Shown here: positions 15,274 to 23,810 of the stretch, piece after piece
Layout: the number at the start of each line of letters is the position of its first letter
Position numbering within the stretch: position 1 is the stretch's first letter
Assembly: GCF_004011805.1 (NCBI RefSeq)
Contig: NZ_RCHJ01000003.1
Coordinates: forward strand, 1-64,000
DNA length: 64,000 bases
Reading direction: 5' to 3'
From: Piscinibacter defluvii
Lineage (GTDB): Bacteria > Pseudomonadota > Gammaproteobacteria > Burkholderiales > Burkholderiaceae_C
Made by a program: the position numbers and the translations under genes
Notes under the pieces: model-generated
Told to the model about the DNA's origin: nothing
Seen by the model: the letters and a program-made list of their open reading frames with translations, nothing else
Database searches by the model: none

Positions 15274-16278
15274 ATGCTCTTCGGTCTGTCCAGCGCCTTG
15301 CGTCGCAGCCCGCCGCGCCCCGCGGCGGTGGTCGAGCCTGTCCGCGAATCCGCCGGCTGGCTGGCGCGCGACGAGGCCATCATGGGCACCGCGATCCGCG
15401 TCGAGCTGTGGTGCGACGAGCGCCGCGCCGGCGAGGCCGCGATCGACGCGGTCATGCAGGAGATGCACCGCATCGACTGGGCGATGAGCCCGCACAAGCC
15501 GCAGTCGGAGCTCTCGCGCATCAACCGCGACGCGGCCGACGCGCCGGTGCGCCTGTCCGACGAGATGTGGGCCCTGCTGCAGCATGCGATCGCCTTCTCG
15601 CGCCTGTCCGGCGGCGCCTTCGACATCACCTACGCCTCGGTCGGCGCGCTGTACGACTACCGCAGCGGCGCGGCGCCGAGCGAGGCGCAGCGCGAGCAGG
15701 CGCGCGCGCTGATCGGCTGGCAGCACCTGCACCTGGACGAGCGCACGCGCAGCCTGCGCTTCGGGCGGCGCGGCATGCGCATCGACCTGGGCGGCTTCGC
15801 CAAGGGCCACGCGGTGGACAACGGCGTGGCGATCCTGCGCCGCCACGGCATCCGCCACGCGATGGTCTCGGCCGGCGGCGACAGCCACGTGCTGGGCGAC
15901 CGGCGCGGCCGGCCCTGGACGGTGGCGATCCGCGACCCGCGCGACGCCGCCGGCATCGTGGCCGTGCTGCCGCTCGAGGACGTGGCGATCTCCACCTCGG
16001 GCGACTACGAGCGCTACTTCGAGCGCGACGGCGTGCGCCACCACCACCTGATCGACCCGCGCAGCGGCCGCAGCCCGGACCGCGTGCGCAGCGTCACCAT
16101 CCTGGCCGCCGACGGGCTGACCAGCGAAGGGCTGTCCAAGAGTGTGTTCGTGCTCGGCGTCGAGGACGGATTGCGACTGGTCGAGTCGCAGCCCGGCGTC
16201 GATGCCGTGATCGTGGATGCGGCGGGAGCGCTGCACTACTCGTCGGGTCTGCTGGGCGCGCAGGCGCAGCGGCAGTGA
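15274..16278 (+). CDS. apbE: FAD:protein FMN transferase (ApbE family)
   Basis: A 334-residue flavinyltransferase that would attach FMN from FAD covalently to a Thr/Ser of a target protein. Family features are IMGTAIRVELW, SELSRINRDA, the LSGGAFDITYASVGALYDYR block, the IDLGGFAKGHAVD motif, VSAGGDSHVLG, ISTSGDYERYF, and HHLIDPRSGRSP with the metal-binding Asp. No clear signal peptide or lipobox is seen, unlike exported ApbE. The start is uncertain: ATGs at 15193 and 15235 are in frame and would add 27 or 13 residues. 15274 is preferred for the AGGG upstream. It is the first gene of the 17-kb co-directional locus. Its flavinylation target is not obvious here. Confidence 0.9.
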   Translation: MLFGLSSALRRSPPRPAAVVEPVRESAGWLARDEAIMGTAIRVELWCDERRAGEAAIDAVMQEMHRIDWAMSPHKPQSELSRINRDAADAPVRLSDEMWALLQHAIAFSRLSGGAFDITYASVGALYDYRSGAAPSEAQREQARALIGWQHLHLDERTRSLRFGRRGMRIDLGGFAKGHAVDNGVAILRRHGIRHAMVSAGGDSHVLGDRRGRPWTVAIRDPRDAAGIVAVLPLEDVAISTSGDYERYFERDGVRHHHLIDPRSGRSPDRVRSVTILAADGLTSEGLSKSVFVLGVEDGLRLVESQPGVDAVIVDAAGALHYSSGLLGAQAQRQ

Positions 16279-16304
16279 GCCGTAACGGTACAGAGGAGGC
16301 GAAG

Positions 16305-19298
16305 ATGAAGAACCTGAACCTGAGGATCCGATCGCCGCTGCCCGCGGCGCTCGTCGTGCTGGCGCTGGCGGTGCTCGCCGGCTGCTCGGGCGGCAGCGAC
16401 TCGGACGGCGTGACCGTCAACGGCGACGTGCCGCTGGCCTACGTGAAGCGCTCGACGGCGCTGTCGATGAACCCGACCGACGGCACGCCCAGCGCGCCGG
16501 GCGGCGACCTGATGATCCGCGAGAAGTCCTCGCCGTCGGCCACCGAGCACAACATCACCGCGTCGATCACCCAGGGGCGCGGCGACGCGTCCGACCCCGA
16601 GGTGTCGTACGACGGCAAGAAGGTCGTCTTCGCGCTCAAGTGCCCGAGCGACAACACCTCGACGATCGACGGCGCGGCCGCGTGCACGGGGCGCTGGAAC
16701 ATCTGGGAATACGACATGACCACCGGCGGCTTCGCCGGCGGCAAGCTGCGTCGCATCACCAACTCGAACCAGTTCGACGACGTCGACCCGGCCTACCTGC
16801 CCGGCGGGGGCTACGTGTTCTCGTCGAACCGCCAGACCAAGACCCGCACCGTGCAGGGCGGCCGCACCATCCTCGCGCTGGACGAGTACGAGCGCGAGGC
16901 GGTGATCAACCTGCACACGATGGACGACGACGGCGGCAACATCACGCAGATCTCGTCGAACCAGAGCCACGACCGCAACCCGGTGGTGCGCCCGAACGGC
17001 GACATCATGTTCTCGCGCTGGGAACACGTGGGCATGCGCAACCGCTTCGCGATCTTCCGCGTCAAGCCCGACGGCACCGACATGTTCGTGCTGTACGGCG
17101 CGCACAGCCCGGGCAACAGCTTCCTGCACCCGCGCGACATGGACCCGAAGGGCAAGTACGCCGGCCAGGTGTCGTCCTCGCTGATGGCGTTGTCGCGCAC
17201 CCAGGAGGGCGGCTCGCTGATGTTCATCGACGCCAAGAACTTCTCCGAGAACAACACGCCGGCGACCAAGAATCCCGCCGCGGCGGCCGGCCAGGTCGAG
17301 GTGACTCCGGAGCCGCTGAGCCAGAACCGCGGGCTGTCGCAGTTCGGCCGCATCACCTCGCCGTTCCCGCTGTGGGACGGCACCGACCGCGTGCTGGTCG
17401 CGTACCGGCCCTGCCAGGTCACGCGTGATGGCCAGGTGATCCCCTGCGCCAACCTGACCGACGAGGAACGGGCGCGCCTGGAGGACGGCGAGCGCACCCG
17501 CGAGGAAGTCGCCGCCGACCCGGTGCAGGACAACGCGCCGGCCGCCTACGCGATCTACATGTACGACCCGGCCAAGCAGACCTGGCTGAACGTGGCCAGC
17601 CCGCCGTCCGGCTTCATGTACACCGACCCGATCGCGCTGCAGAAGCGTGACCGGCCGAACGTGGTCGAGCCCACCAGCGTCGACCCCGCGCTCGCCGCGC
17701 AGGACCTCGGCCTGCTCGAGGTGCGCAGCATCTACGACACCGACGGCCTGCAGCGCATGGGCGAAGCGGTGATCGCGCCGGCCGACCTGCCCGCCGGCTG
17801 CGACGCCGGCATCGCGACCCGCTCGACCTCGGGCGAGACCGACCCGACCGAGACCCGCGCCCGCATCGCCGACCTGGTGCGCATGAAGACCCCGACCGAT
17901 GCCGCCTGGCATTGCTCGCCGGCGCGCTTCGTGCGGGCCATCCGTGCCGTCGCGCCGCAGGCCGGCATGAGCGGCATGCGCGAGGCGATCGGCGAGACCG
18001 ACTTCGAGCCGCAGCAGATCCTCGGCTACGCGCCGATCGAGCCGGACGGTTCGTTCCGCATGAAGGTGCCGGCCGACACGCCGCTCGCGCTGGTGATCAC
18101 CGACGCGCAGGGCCGCGGCCTGCAGACGCACCTGAACTGGATCCAGGTCCGCCCGGGCGAGCGCCGCACCTGCGACGGCTGCCACAGCCCGCGCCGCGGC
18201 GCCTCGATCAACACCGGTGCCACCGCCGATGCGCTGCCGGCCGGCCTGAACCCCGCGCTGGTGGCCCAGCACACGCCGGGCCAGACCATGGCCAACCTGC
18301 GCACCAACGACCCGGCCACGCCGGACCTGCTGGACCTCAAGCCCGACATGATCTTCACCGACGTGTGGGCCGACACCAGCCATCCGGGCGTGACGGCGCG
18401 TCCGTCGATCGAGATCAAGTACACCGGCAACGCCAACCCGGCGGACGACCTGGCCACCACGGTGCCCACGCGCGGGCTGATCAACTACCCGACGCACATC
18501 CAGCCGATCTGGAGCCGCGTGCGCGGCACCAACGGCAGCCAGACCTGCACCACCTGCCACGCCGACACCCAGGCGCTGAGCCTGCAGGGCACCACCGCCG
18601 GGACCGGCCGGCTGGTCTCCTACGAGGAACTGGTGCTCGGCGACCCGGTGATCGACGAGGCCACCGGCCTGCCGGTGACGCAGATCCGCGAGGGCGTGCC
18701 GGAGATCGTGCGCGGCGCGGCGCTGGTGGAGACCGACGCCGGCAATGCGCAGGGCCTGGCCCGTTCCAGCCGGCTGATCGAGATCCTGTTCGGCCAGACG
18801 CTGAAGTCGAGCGCCGAGGCGCGCACCGCGCACCCGACGCCGACGACGGTGGACCACTCGACCATGCTGAACAAGGCCGAGAAGCGGCTCGTCACCGAAT
18901 GGGTCGACCTGGGCGGGCAGTACTACAACGACCTGAACGCCGACGGCAGCCCGGTGCAGCTGTCCACGCTCAGCGAGGAGGCCTTCGTCGCCAGCGTGCT
19001 GCCGATCCTGCAGGCCGACTGCGCGAGCTGCCACCAGCCGGTGGGCAGTTCGGGCGCGGCGCAGACGGCGACGCAGTTCCGCAACAACCGCTTCGTGCTG
19101 ACCGGCAGCGAGGAGGGCGACTTCAACGTCACCCTGTCGATGATCTCCAACACCTGTGCCCCGGAGAGCAACGCGCTGCTGGCGCGGCCGTCGACGGCGC
19201 CGCACCCGGCCGGGGCGGCCAGCGCGCCGGTGCCGCTGCCGGCCAACGGCACGAAGTACAACACCATCCGGACCTGGATCTCCGGCGGATGCCCATGA
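16305..19298 (+). CDS. HzsA-related tri-heme c-type cytochrome lipoprotein
   Basis: A 997-residue lipoprotein with signal and lipobox LAVLAGC near residue 27. The N-terminal half resembles a PD40/WD40-like propeller, with repeats such as DPEVSYDGKKVVFA and DVDPAYLPGGGYVFSS. The middle resembles the hydrazine synthase alpha-subunit middle domain. Three CXXCH haem-attachment motifs are present: C623 (CDGCH), C748 (CTTCH) and C906 (CASCH). It should sit in the envelope, anchored by lipid and carrying three haems. True hydrazine synthesis is not implied, because the anammox partners are absent; this broad family is usually of unknown function. GAGGAGGC precedes the ATG, and the stop overlaps the next gene by 4 nt. 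Confidence 0.85.
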   Translation: MKNLNLRIRSPLPAALVVLALAVLAGCSGGSDSDGVTVNGDVPLAYVKRSTALSMNPTDGTPSAPGGDLMIREKSSPSATEHNITASITQGRGDASDPEVSYDGKKVVFALKCPSDNTSTIDGAAACTGRWNIWEYDMTTGGFAGGKLRRITNSNQFDDVDPAYLPGGGYVFSSNRQTKTRTVQGGRTILALDEYEREAVINLHTMDDDGGNITQISSNQSHDRNPVVRPNGDIMFSRWEHVGMRNRFAIFRVKPDGTDMFVLYGAHSPGNSFLHPRDMDPKGKYAGQVSSSLMALSRTQEGGSLMFIDAKNFSENNTPATKNPAAAAGQVEVTPEPLSQNRGLSQFGRITSPFPLWDGTDRVLVAYRPCQVTRDGQVIPCANLTDEERARLEDGERTREEVAADPVQDNAPAAYAIYMYDPAKQTWLNVASPPSGFMYTDPIALQKRDRPNVVEPTSVDPALAAQDLGLLEVRSIYDTDGLQRMGEAVIAPADLPAGCDAGIATRSTSGETDPTETRARIADLVRMKTPTDAAWHCSPARFVRAIRAVAPQAGMSGMREAIGETDFEPQQILGYAPIEPDGSFRMKVPADTPLALVITDAQGRGLQTHLNWIQVRPGERRTCDGCHSPRRGASINTGATADALPAGLNPALVAQHTPGQTMANLRTNDPATPDLLDLKPDMIFTDVWADTSHPGVTARPSIEIKYTGNANPADDLATTVPTRGLINYPTHIQPIWSRVRGTNGSQTCTTCHADTQALSLQGTTAGTGRLVSYEELVLGDPVIDEATGLPVTQIREGVPEIVRGAALVETDAGNAQGLARSSRLIEILFGQTLKSSAEARTAHPTPTTVDHSTMLNKAEKRLVTEWVDLGGQYYNDLNADGSPVQLSTLSEEAFVASVLPILQADCASCHQPVGSSGAAQTATQFRNNRFVLTGSEEGDFNVTLSMISNTCAPESNALLARPSTAPHPAGAASAPVPLPANGTKYNTIRTWISGGCP

Positions 19299-19921
19299 CC
19301 CTTCCCCCGCGTCTTTCCCATGCGCGGCAAGCCGCGGCGGCCTCGGCCGCCGCGCTTTTGCTCGCGGCCTGCGGCGGCGGCAGCCCGCTGTCCAACCCGC
19401 CCGACATCCAGAACCCGCCGGGCCAGTCGGGGCAGAAGCTCTCGTTCGCCTACTTCCAGCGCTGCATCAACCCGATCCTGCTGGCGCAGCTGACGATCCG
19501 CCAGAACGGCCAGGAGTCGATCGCCACCTGCGCCAACAACGGCTGCCACGACAACACCACCGGCACCGGCGGTGCGCTGCGCCTGATCGGCAGTGCGCCG
19601 GACATCGCCAACCTGACCGCCGACCTGACGTCCCGCGCCGACGAGATCCGCGCCGCGCCGATCTACGTCAGCTTCTACTCCTCGCAGGCCTCCACCGTGA
19701 TCGGCGTCCCCACCGAGAGCCGCATGCTCAACAAGCCGATGGTGCGCGGCACGCTGCATGGCGGCGGGCTGATCTTCGAGAGCGCCGACGACCCGAACGC
19801 CAAGGTCTTCGAGTACTGGATCAGCCACGCGATGCCGGTCGGGCAGGACGAATTCGGTGCCGCCGCAGCCAACCTCTTCGAGGGGGGCGACGTCGCCAAC
19901 GGCAACTGCCTGACCCAATGA
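19295..19921 (+). CDS. Small lipoprotein with a CX4CH motif, cytochrome-like
   Basis: A 208-residue lipoprotein (lipobox LLLAACG near residues 21-26). After a short linker it has FQRCINPIL, a segment often seen in c-type cytochrome domains of 'C..P(I/L)L' type. CANNGCH follows at residues 79-85, a CX4CH spacing rather than CX2CH. CX4CH can carry haem c in some multihaem cytochromes, but a structural metal or disulfide role is also possible. It overlaps the tri-haem lipoprotein gene by 4 nt (ATGA) and the next gene the same way, so the three are translationally coupled and probably work together. An in-frame ATG six bases earlier is the alternative start. Confidence 0.75.
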   Translation: MTLPPRLSHARQAAAASAAALLLAACGGGSPLSNPPDIQNPPGQSGQKLSFAYFQRCINPILLAQLTIRQNGQESIATCANNGCHDNTTGTGGALRLIGSAPDIANLTADLTSRADEIRAAPIYVSFYSSQASTVIGVPTESRMLNKPMVRGTLHGGGLIFESADDPNAKVFEYWISHAMPVGQDEFGAAAANLFEGGDVANGNCLTQ

Positions 19922-20694
19922 GCGGCCCGAGACCGAGCCGGGTGTCCGGGCTGCTCGCCGCAGGCGCACTGGCCGTCGGCCTGCTGGCCGCCGCGCCCGT
20001 CCGGGCCGAGGACGAGGCCCCGCGCATCGAGCGCGTGCGCATCACCGAGCCCTACATCGAGATGCGCACCGGTCCCGGGCGCGGCTACCCGATCCACCAT
20101 GTCGCCGCACGCGACGAATGGATCGTGATCCAGCTGCGCTTCACCGACTGGTTCAAGGTGCGCACCGAGAACGGCCGCGAGGGCTGGGTGCAGCGCCGCC
20201 AGCTCGAGAGCACGATGACCGAGGCCGGCGTGGCCAAGAGCTTCCGCGACGTGCTGCTGGACGACTACCTGCGCCGCAAGGTCGAGCTCGGCGCGGGCTG
20301 GGGCAGGTTCGAGTCCGAGCCGATGCTCAAGGTCTGGCTGGGCTACCGCTTCGCCGACACGCTGGGCGCGGAGCTGACCGTCGGCCAGGTGCAGGGCAAG
20401 TTCTCCGGCTCGGACTTCTGGCACCTGAACCTGCAGGCCGAGCCCTGGTCGGACCAGCGCATCTCGCCGTTCTTCGCGATCGGCTTCGGCAAGTTCAAGA
20501 ACATCCCGAACGCCAGCCTGGTGGACGCGACGCCGACCGATGCAAAGCTCGCCAATGCGTCCCTCGGCGTGCGCTATTACCTCACCGAGCGCTTCATGCT
20601 GAGGGCAGACTACTCGATCTATACCGCGTTCGTCTCCGACACGCGCTCGACGGAATACCGCGCCATCGCGGCCGGACTGTCCTTCTTCTTCTGA
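19918..20694 (+). CDS. SH3-like domain outer-membrane beta-barrel protein
   Basis: A 258-residue exported protein with a signal peptide ending APVRA-ED. Residues 38-105 look like a bacterial SH3 domain (EPYIEMRTGPGRGYPIHHV, WFKVRTENGREGWV). The rest alternates polar and hydrophobic residues as a small barrel and ends in LSFFF, an outer-membrane C-terminal signature. It resembles the beta-barrel family found in myxobacteria and scattered proteobacteria alongside TolQR/AgmX genes. It starts inside the previous stop (ATGA) and is followed after 4 bp by a second barrel gene. Confidence 0.8.
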   Translation: MSGPRPSRVSGLLAAGALAVGLLAAAPVRAEDEAPRIERVRITEPYIEMRTGPGRGYPIHHVAARDEWIVIQLRFTDWFKVRTENGREGWVQRRQLESTMTEAGVAKSFRDVLLDDYLRRKVELGAGWGRFESEPMLKVWLGYRFADTLGAELTVGQVQGKFSGSDFWHLNLQAEPWSDQRISPFFAIGFGKFKNIPNASLVDATPTDAKLANASLGVRYYLTERFMLRADYSIYTAFVSDTRSTEYRAIAAGLSFFF

Positions 20695-20698
20695 CGCC

Positions 20699-21364
20699 AT
20701 GCGACAACAACAATCACGCACTGTCCTGGCCGCCGCGCTGCTCGCGCTGGCGGGTCCGGCCGTCCTGGCCCAGACGGCGCCGCAGCAGCCGGCCAACGAG
20801 CAGGTGATCCAGCCGGAGGTCGAGCGGCGGGAACTGCGCCTGCCCAAGTTCCCGTCCAAGGACTTCGAGGTCGGCCTCTACGGGGGCCTGTACGCGACCG
20901 AGAACTTCGGCTCCAGCGCGGTGGGCGGGCTGCGCCTGGGCTACCACATCACCGAGGACTTCTTCGTGCAGGGCACCTACGGGCGCACCAAGATCAGCGA
21001 CGAGGCCTTCCGCAACATCTTCCCGGACAGCGGCCCGCTGCCCAGCCGCAACGAGCCGCTGACCTACTACAACCTGTCGGCCGGCTGGAACGTGCTGCCG
21101 GGCGAGGTGTTCGTCGGCCGCAACCGTGCCTTCGCCTCGCAGGTCTACCTGATGGCCGGCGTCGGCAGCACCAAGTTCAACACCGGGCGCGGCGACCTGA
21201 AGCGCCAGACCATCAACGTCGGCCTGGGCATGCGGGTCATGTTCCACGACCGCTTCGGTGTGCAGGTCGACCTGCGCGACCACATCCTCAACCTCGACAT
21301 CCTCGGCGACGACGCCCGCCGCAACCACCTCGAGCTGACCACGGGCGTCTCCTTCTTCTTCTGA
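20699..21364 (+). CDS. Outer-membrane beta-barrel protein
   Basis: A 221-residue exported protein with a signal peptide ending PAVLA-QT. After a Gln/Pro-rich linker the barrel begins FEVGLYGGLYATENFG. It shows alternating strands and ends VSFFF, the classical outer-membrane terminal signature. It lacks the SH3 domain of its upstream neighbour but shares the barrel ending and general strand pattern. The pair may form a heteromeric outer-membrane component, as GltA/GltB do in Myxococcus. That comparison is an inference from organisation. Confidence 0.8.
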   Translation: MRQQQSRTVLAAALLALAGPAVLAQTAPQQPANEQVIQPEVERRELRLPKFPSKDFEVGLYGGLYATENFGSSAVGGLRLGYHITEDFFVQGTYGRTKISDEAFRNIFPDSGPLPSRNEPLTYYNLSAGWNVLPGEVFVGRNRAFASQVYLMAGVGSTKFNTGRGDLKRQTINVGLGMRVMFHDRFGVQVDLRDHILNLDILGDDARRNHLELTTGVSFFF

Positions 21365-21384
21365 ACCATCCAGGGATCCACCAC

Positions 21385-21893
<509 letters not shown>

Positions 21894-21897
<4 letters not shown>

Positions 21898-22130
21898 CCG
21901 TGCTTCGACCCGTTGCCACCGTTGCCCTGTCCGCTGCCGCGGCGCTGCTGGCCGGCTGTGCCGCGCCGCAGCCCTGGGTCAAGCCCTACGAGCGCGAGCG
22001 GCTGGCCGACCCCGTCATGAAGTTCTCGCGCGCTGCGCTGCCCGACAAGCACCGCGAGCACGTGTTCGTGGTGCGCGAGGGTTCGCGCGGCGCCACCGGC
22101 ACGCAGGGAGGCGGCTGTGGCTGCAACTAG
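21894..22130 (+). CDS. DUF4266 lipoprotein
   Basis: A 78-residue lipoprotein. The signal ends LLAGC-AA (Cys near residue 22), followed by the family's core PWVKPYERERLADPVMKFSRAA (quoted in parts: VKPYERE, LADPVM). The tail is GGGCGCN, with two Cys close together as usual for DUF4266. The function is unknown. DUF4266 genes regularly sit between a TlpA gene and a DUF3570 gene, as here. The ATG overlaps the tlpA stop. Confidence 0.85.
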
Positions 22131-23214
22131 CCGCCCCTGGTGGCAGCGCCTGCTGGGCCTGCTGGGCAGCCTGCTGGCGACGCACGGCGCCAAGGCCGTC
22201 GACCTGCCGGAAGACCGCGGCGAGGCGCTCTACCACGTCTACACCGGCGGCGGCGTGACCGCGCATGGCCCGGCGCTGCTGGTGCGCAAGAGCATGGCCG
22301 ACCGCGTCTCGCTGTCGGCCGGCTACTACGTCGACGCGGTCAGCAACGCCTCGATCGACGTGGTCACCACGGCCAGCAAGTTCAGCGAGACGCGCCAGGC
22401 CTTCGACCTCGGCGTGGACTACGTGGTGCGCGACTCGACCATCTCGCTGTCCACCTACCAGAGCAAGGAGCCCGACTACAAGGCGCGCTCGGTGAGCCTG
22501 GACGTGACGCAGGAGGTGTTCGGCAACATGACGACGGTCGCGCTCGGCTTCACGCGCGGCTCCGACGACGTGGGGCAGAAGGGCGTGGGCTTCTTCGACA
22601 CCGCGCGCCACTGGCAGTACCGCTTCGGCCTGACGCAGATCCTCAGCCCGACCTGGCTGGCCAGCGCCAACCTCGAGGTGGTCTCCGACGACGGCTACCT
22701 CGGCAATCCGTACCGCGCGGCACGCGTGTTCGGCGCCACGGTGCCGGAGCGCCACCCGCGCACGCGCTCGAGCCGGGCGATCAAGCTGCGCTCGCTCAAG
22801 GAGATCGGCGAGCGGCAGTCGCTGCGCGGCGAATACCGCTACTTCTGGGACAACTGGGCCATCAAGGCGCACACGCTGGAAGCCGGCTACGCACGCTATT
22901 TCGGCGACAAGTGGCTGGCCGAGGGCTTCGGGCGCTACTACAAGCAGAGCAAGGCCAACTTCTACAGCGACAACGCGCAGAGCGAGACCACCTACGTGTC
23001 GCGCAACCGCCAGCTCGGCACCTTCGACAGCATCGGCCTGGGGGCCAAGCTCACCTACTCGGCCGGCCGCTACAAGGGCGAGTACGACATCAAGGTGAAC
23101 GGCGCGCTGGAGGCCTACCGCTTCAACTACAAGGACTTCACCGACGTCCGGGACGGCAGCAAGTACTCCTTCATCGGCTCGCTGTTCCAGGTCTACGTGA
23201 CCGCCACCTACTGA
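22117..23214 (+). CDS. DUF3570 outer-membrane protein
   Basis: A 365-residue protein with a GTG start preceded by GGGAGG. The first 30 residues are a signal-like segment (LLGLLGSLLATHGAKA). The DUF3570 body starts ALYHVYTGGGVTAHGPALLVRK and is rich in alternating beta-strand pattern (DRVSLSAGYYVDAVSNAS, VEAGYARYF), with an aromatic C-terminus (QVYVTATY). This fits a large outer-membrane barrel. Its function is undetermined. It overlaps DUF4266 by 14 nt. The association ApbE-TlpA-DUF4266-DUF3570 recurs in proteobacteria. Confidence 0.85.
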   Translation: MAATSRPWWQRLLGLLGSLLATHGAKAVDLPEDRGEALYHVYTGGGVTAHGPALLVRKSMADRVSLSAGYYVDAVSNASIDVVTTASKFSETRQAFDLGVDYVVRDSTISLSTYQSKEPDYKARSVSLDVTQEVFGNMTTVALGFTRGSDDVGQKGVGFFDTARHWQYRFGLTQILSPTWLASANLEVVSDDGYLGNPYRAARVFGATVPERHPRTRSSRAIKLRSLKEIGERQSLRGEYRYFWDNWAIKAHTLEAGYARYFGDKWLAEGFGRYYKQSKANFYSDNAQSETTYVSRNRQLGTFDSIGLGAKLTYSAGRYKGEYDIKVNGALEAYRFNYKDFTDVRDGSKYSFIGSLFQVYVTATY

Positions 23215-23222
23215 GGTTCACG

Positions 23223-23810
23223 ATGTTCCGCACATGGCTTACCCGTGCGACGGCGGCGCTGGCGCTGGCCGCCGCGCTCGTCCCCGTCGCGGCGCAGACC
23301 GCCGCGCCGGCCGCGACTGCGCCGGCCGCGTCTGCCGCGGCTGCGGCCCCTGCCGCGGCCGCCTCCGCCGCCACCCTCGACGGCCGCATCCAGGACGTCA
23401 AGGGCGACGTGATCCGCCTGAATCGCGACCTGCTGGTGCTCGAGGAGGAACTGCTGTTCCCGGCCAACACCCAGGTGGCGCTGTTCGTCTCGATGGACGT
23501 GGGCAAGCTGTTCCAGCTCGAGTCGGTGCAGATCAAGCTGGACGACAAGCTGATCACCAACTACCTCTACACCCCGCTGGAGGTGCAGGCGCTGCACCGC
23601 GGCGGCGTGCAGCGCGTGCACGTGGGCAACCTGCGCACCGGCACGCACGAGATCGTGGCCTTCTTCACCGGCCAGGGTCCGCACGAGCGCGACTACAAGC
23701 GCGGCGCGACGGTTCGGTTCGACAAGGGCACCGAGCCGAAGTACATCGAACTGCGCATCAAGGATTCCACCGGCAAGCTGCAGCCGGAGTTCGACGTCAA
23801 GGTCTGGTAG
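23223..23810 (+). CDS. Exported protein of unknown function with Ala/Pro-rich linker
   Basis: A 195-residue protein with a signal peptide ending VPVAA-QT. An Ala/Pro-rich linker (about 25-58) leads to a probably beta-rich domain (LLVLEEELLFPANTQVALFVSMD, in part; IKLDDKLITNYLYT; HVGNLRTGTHEIVAFF). The pattern suggests a sandwich domain that binds a partner or ligand. No catalytic residues are recognised. Its stop (TAG) shares a base with the GTG of the next TPR gene. By position it may belong to the periplasmic part of the Glt-like complex, but no one-to-one equivalence can be shown. Confidence 0.75.
   Translation: MFRTWLTRATAALALAAALVPVAAQTAAPAATAPAASAAAAAPAAAASAATLDGRIQDVKGDVIRLNRDLLVLEEELLFPANTQVALFVSMDVGKLFQLESVQIKLDDKLITNYLYTPLEVQALHRGGVQRVHVGNLRTGTHEIVAFFTGQGPHERDYKRGATVRFDKGTEPKYIELRIKDSTGKLQPEFDVKVW

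Noticed and set aside
16305-19298. Functional hydrazine synthase
   Set aside because: Only an alpha-like protein is present. The beta and gamma subunits and other anammox genes are absent.
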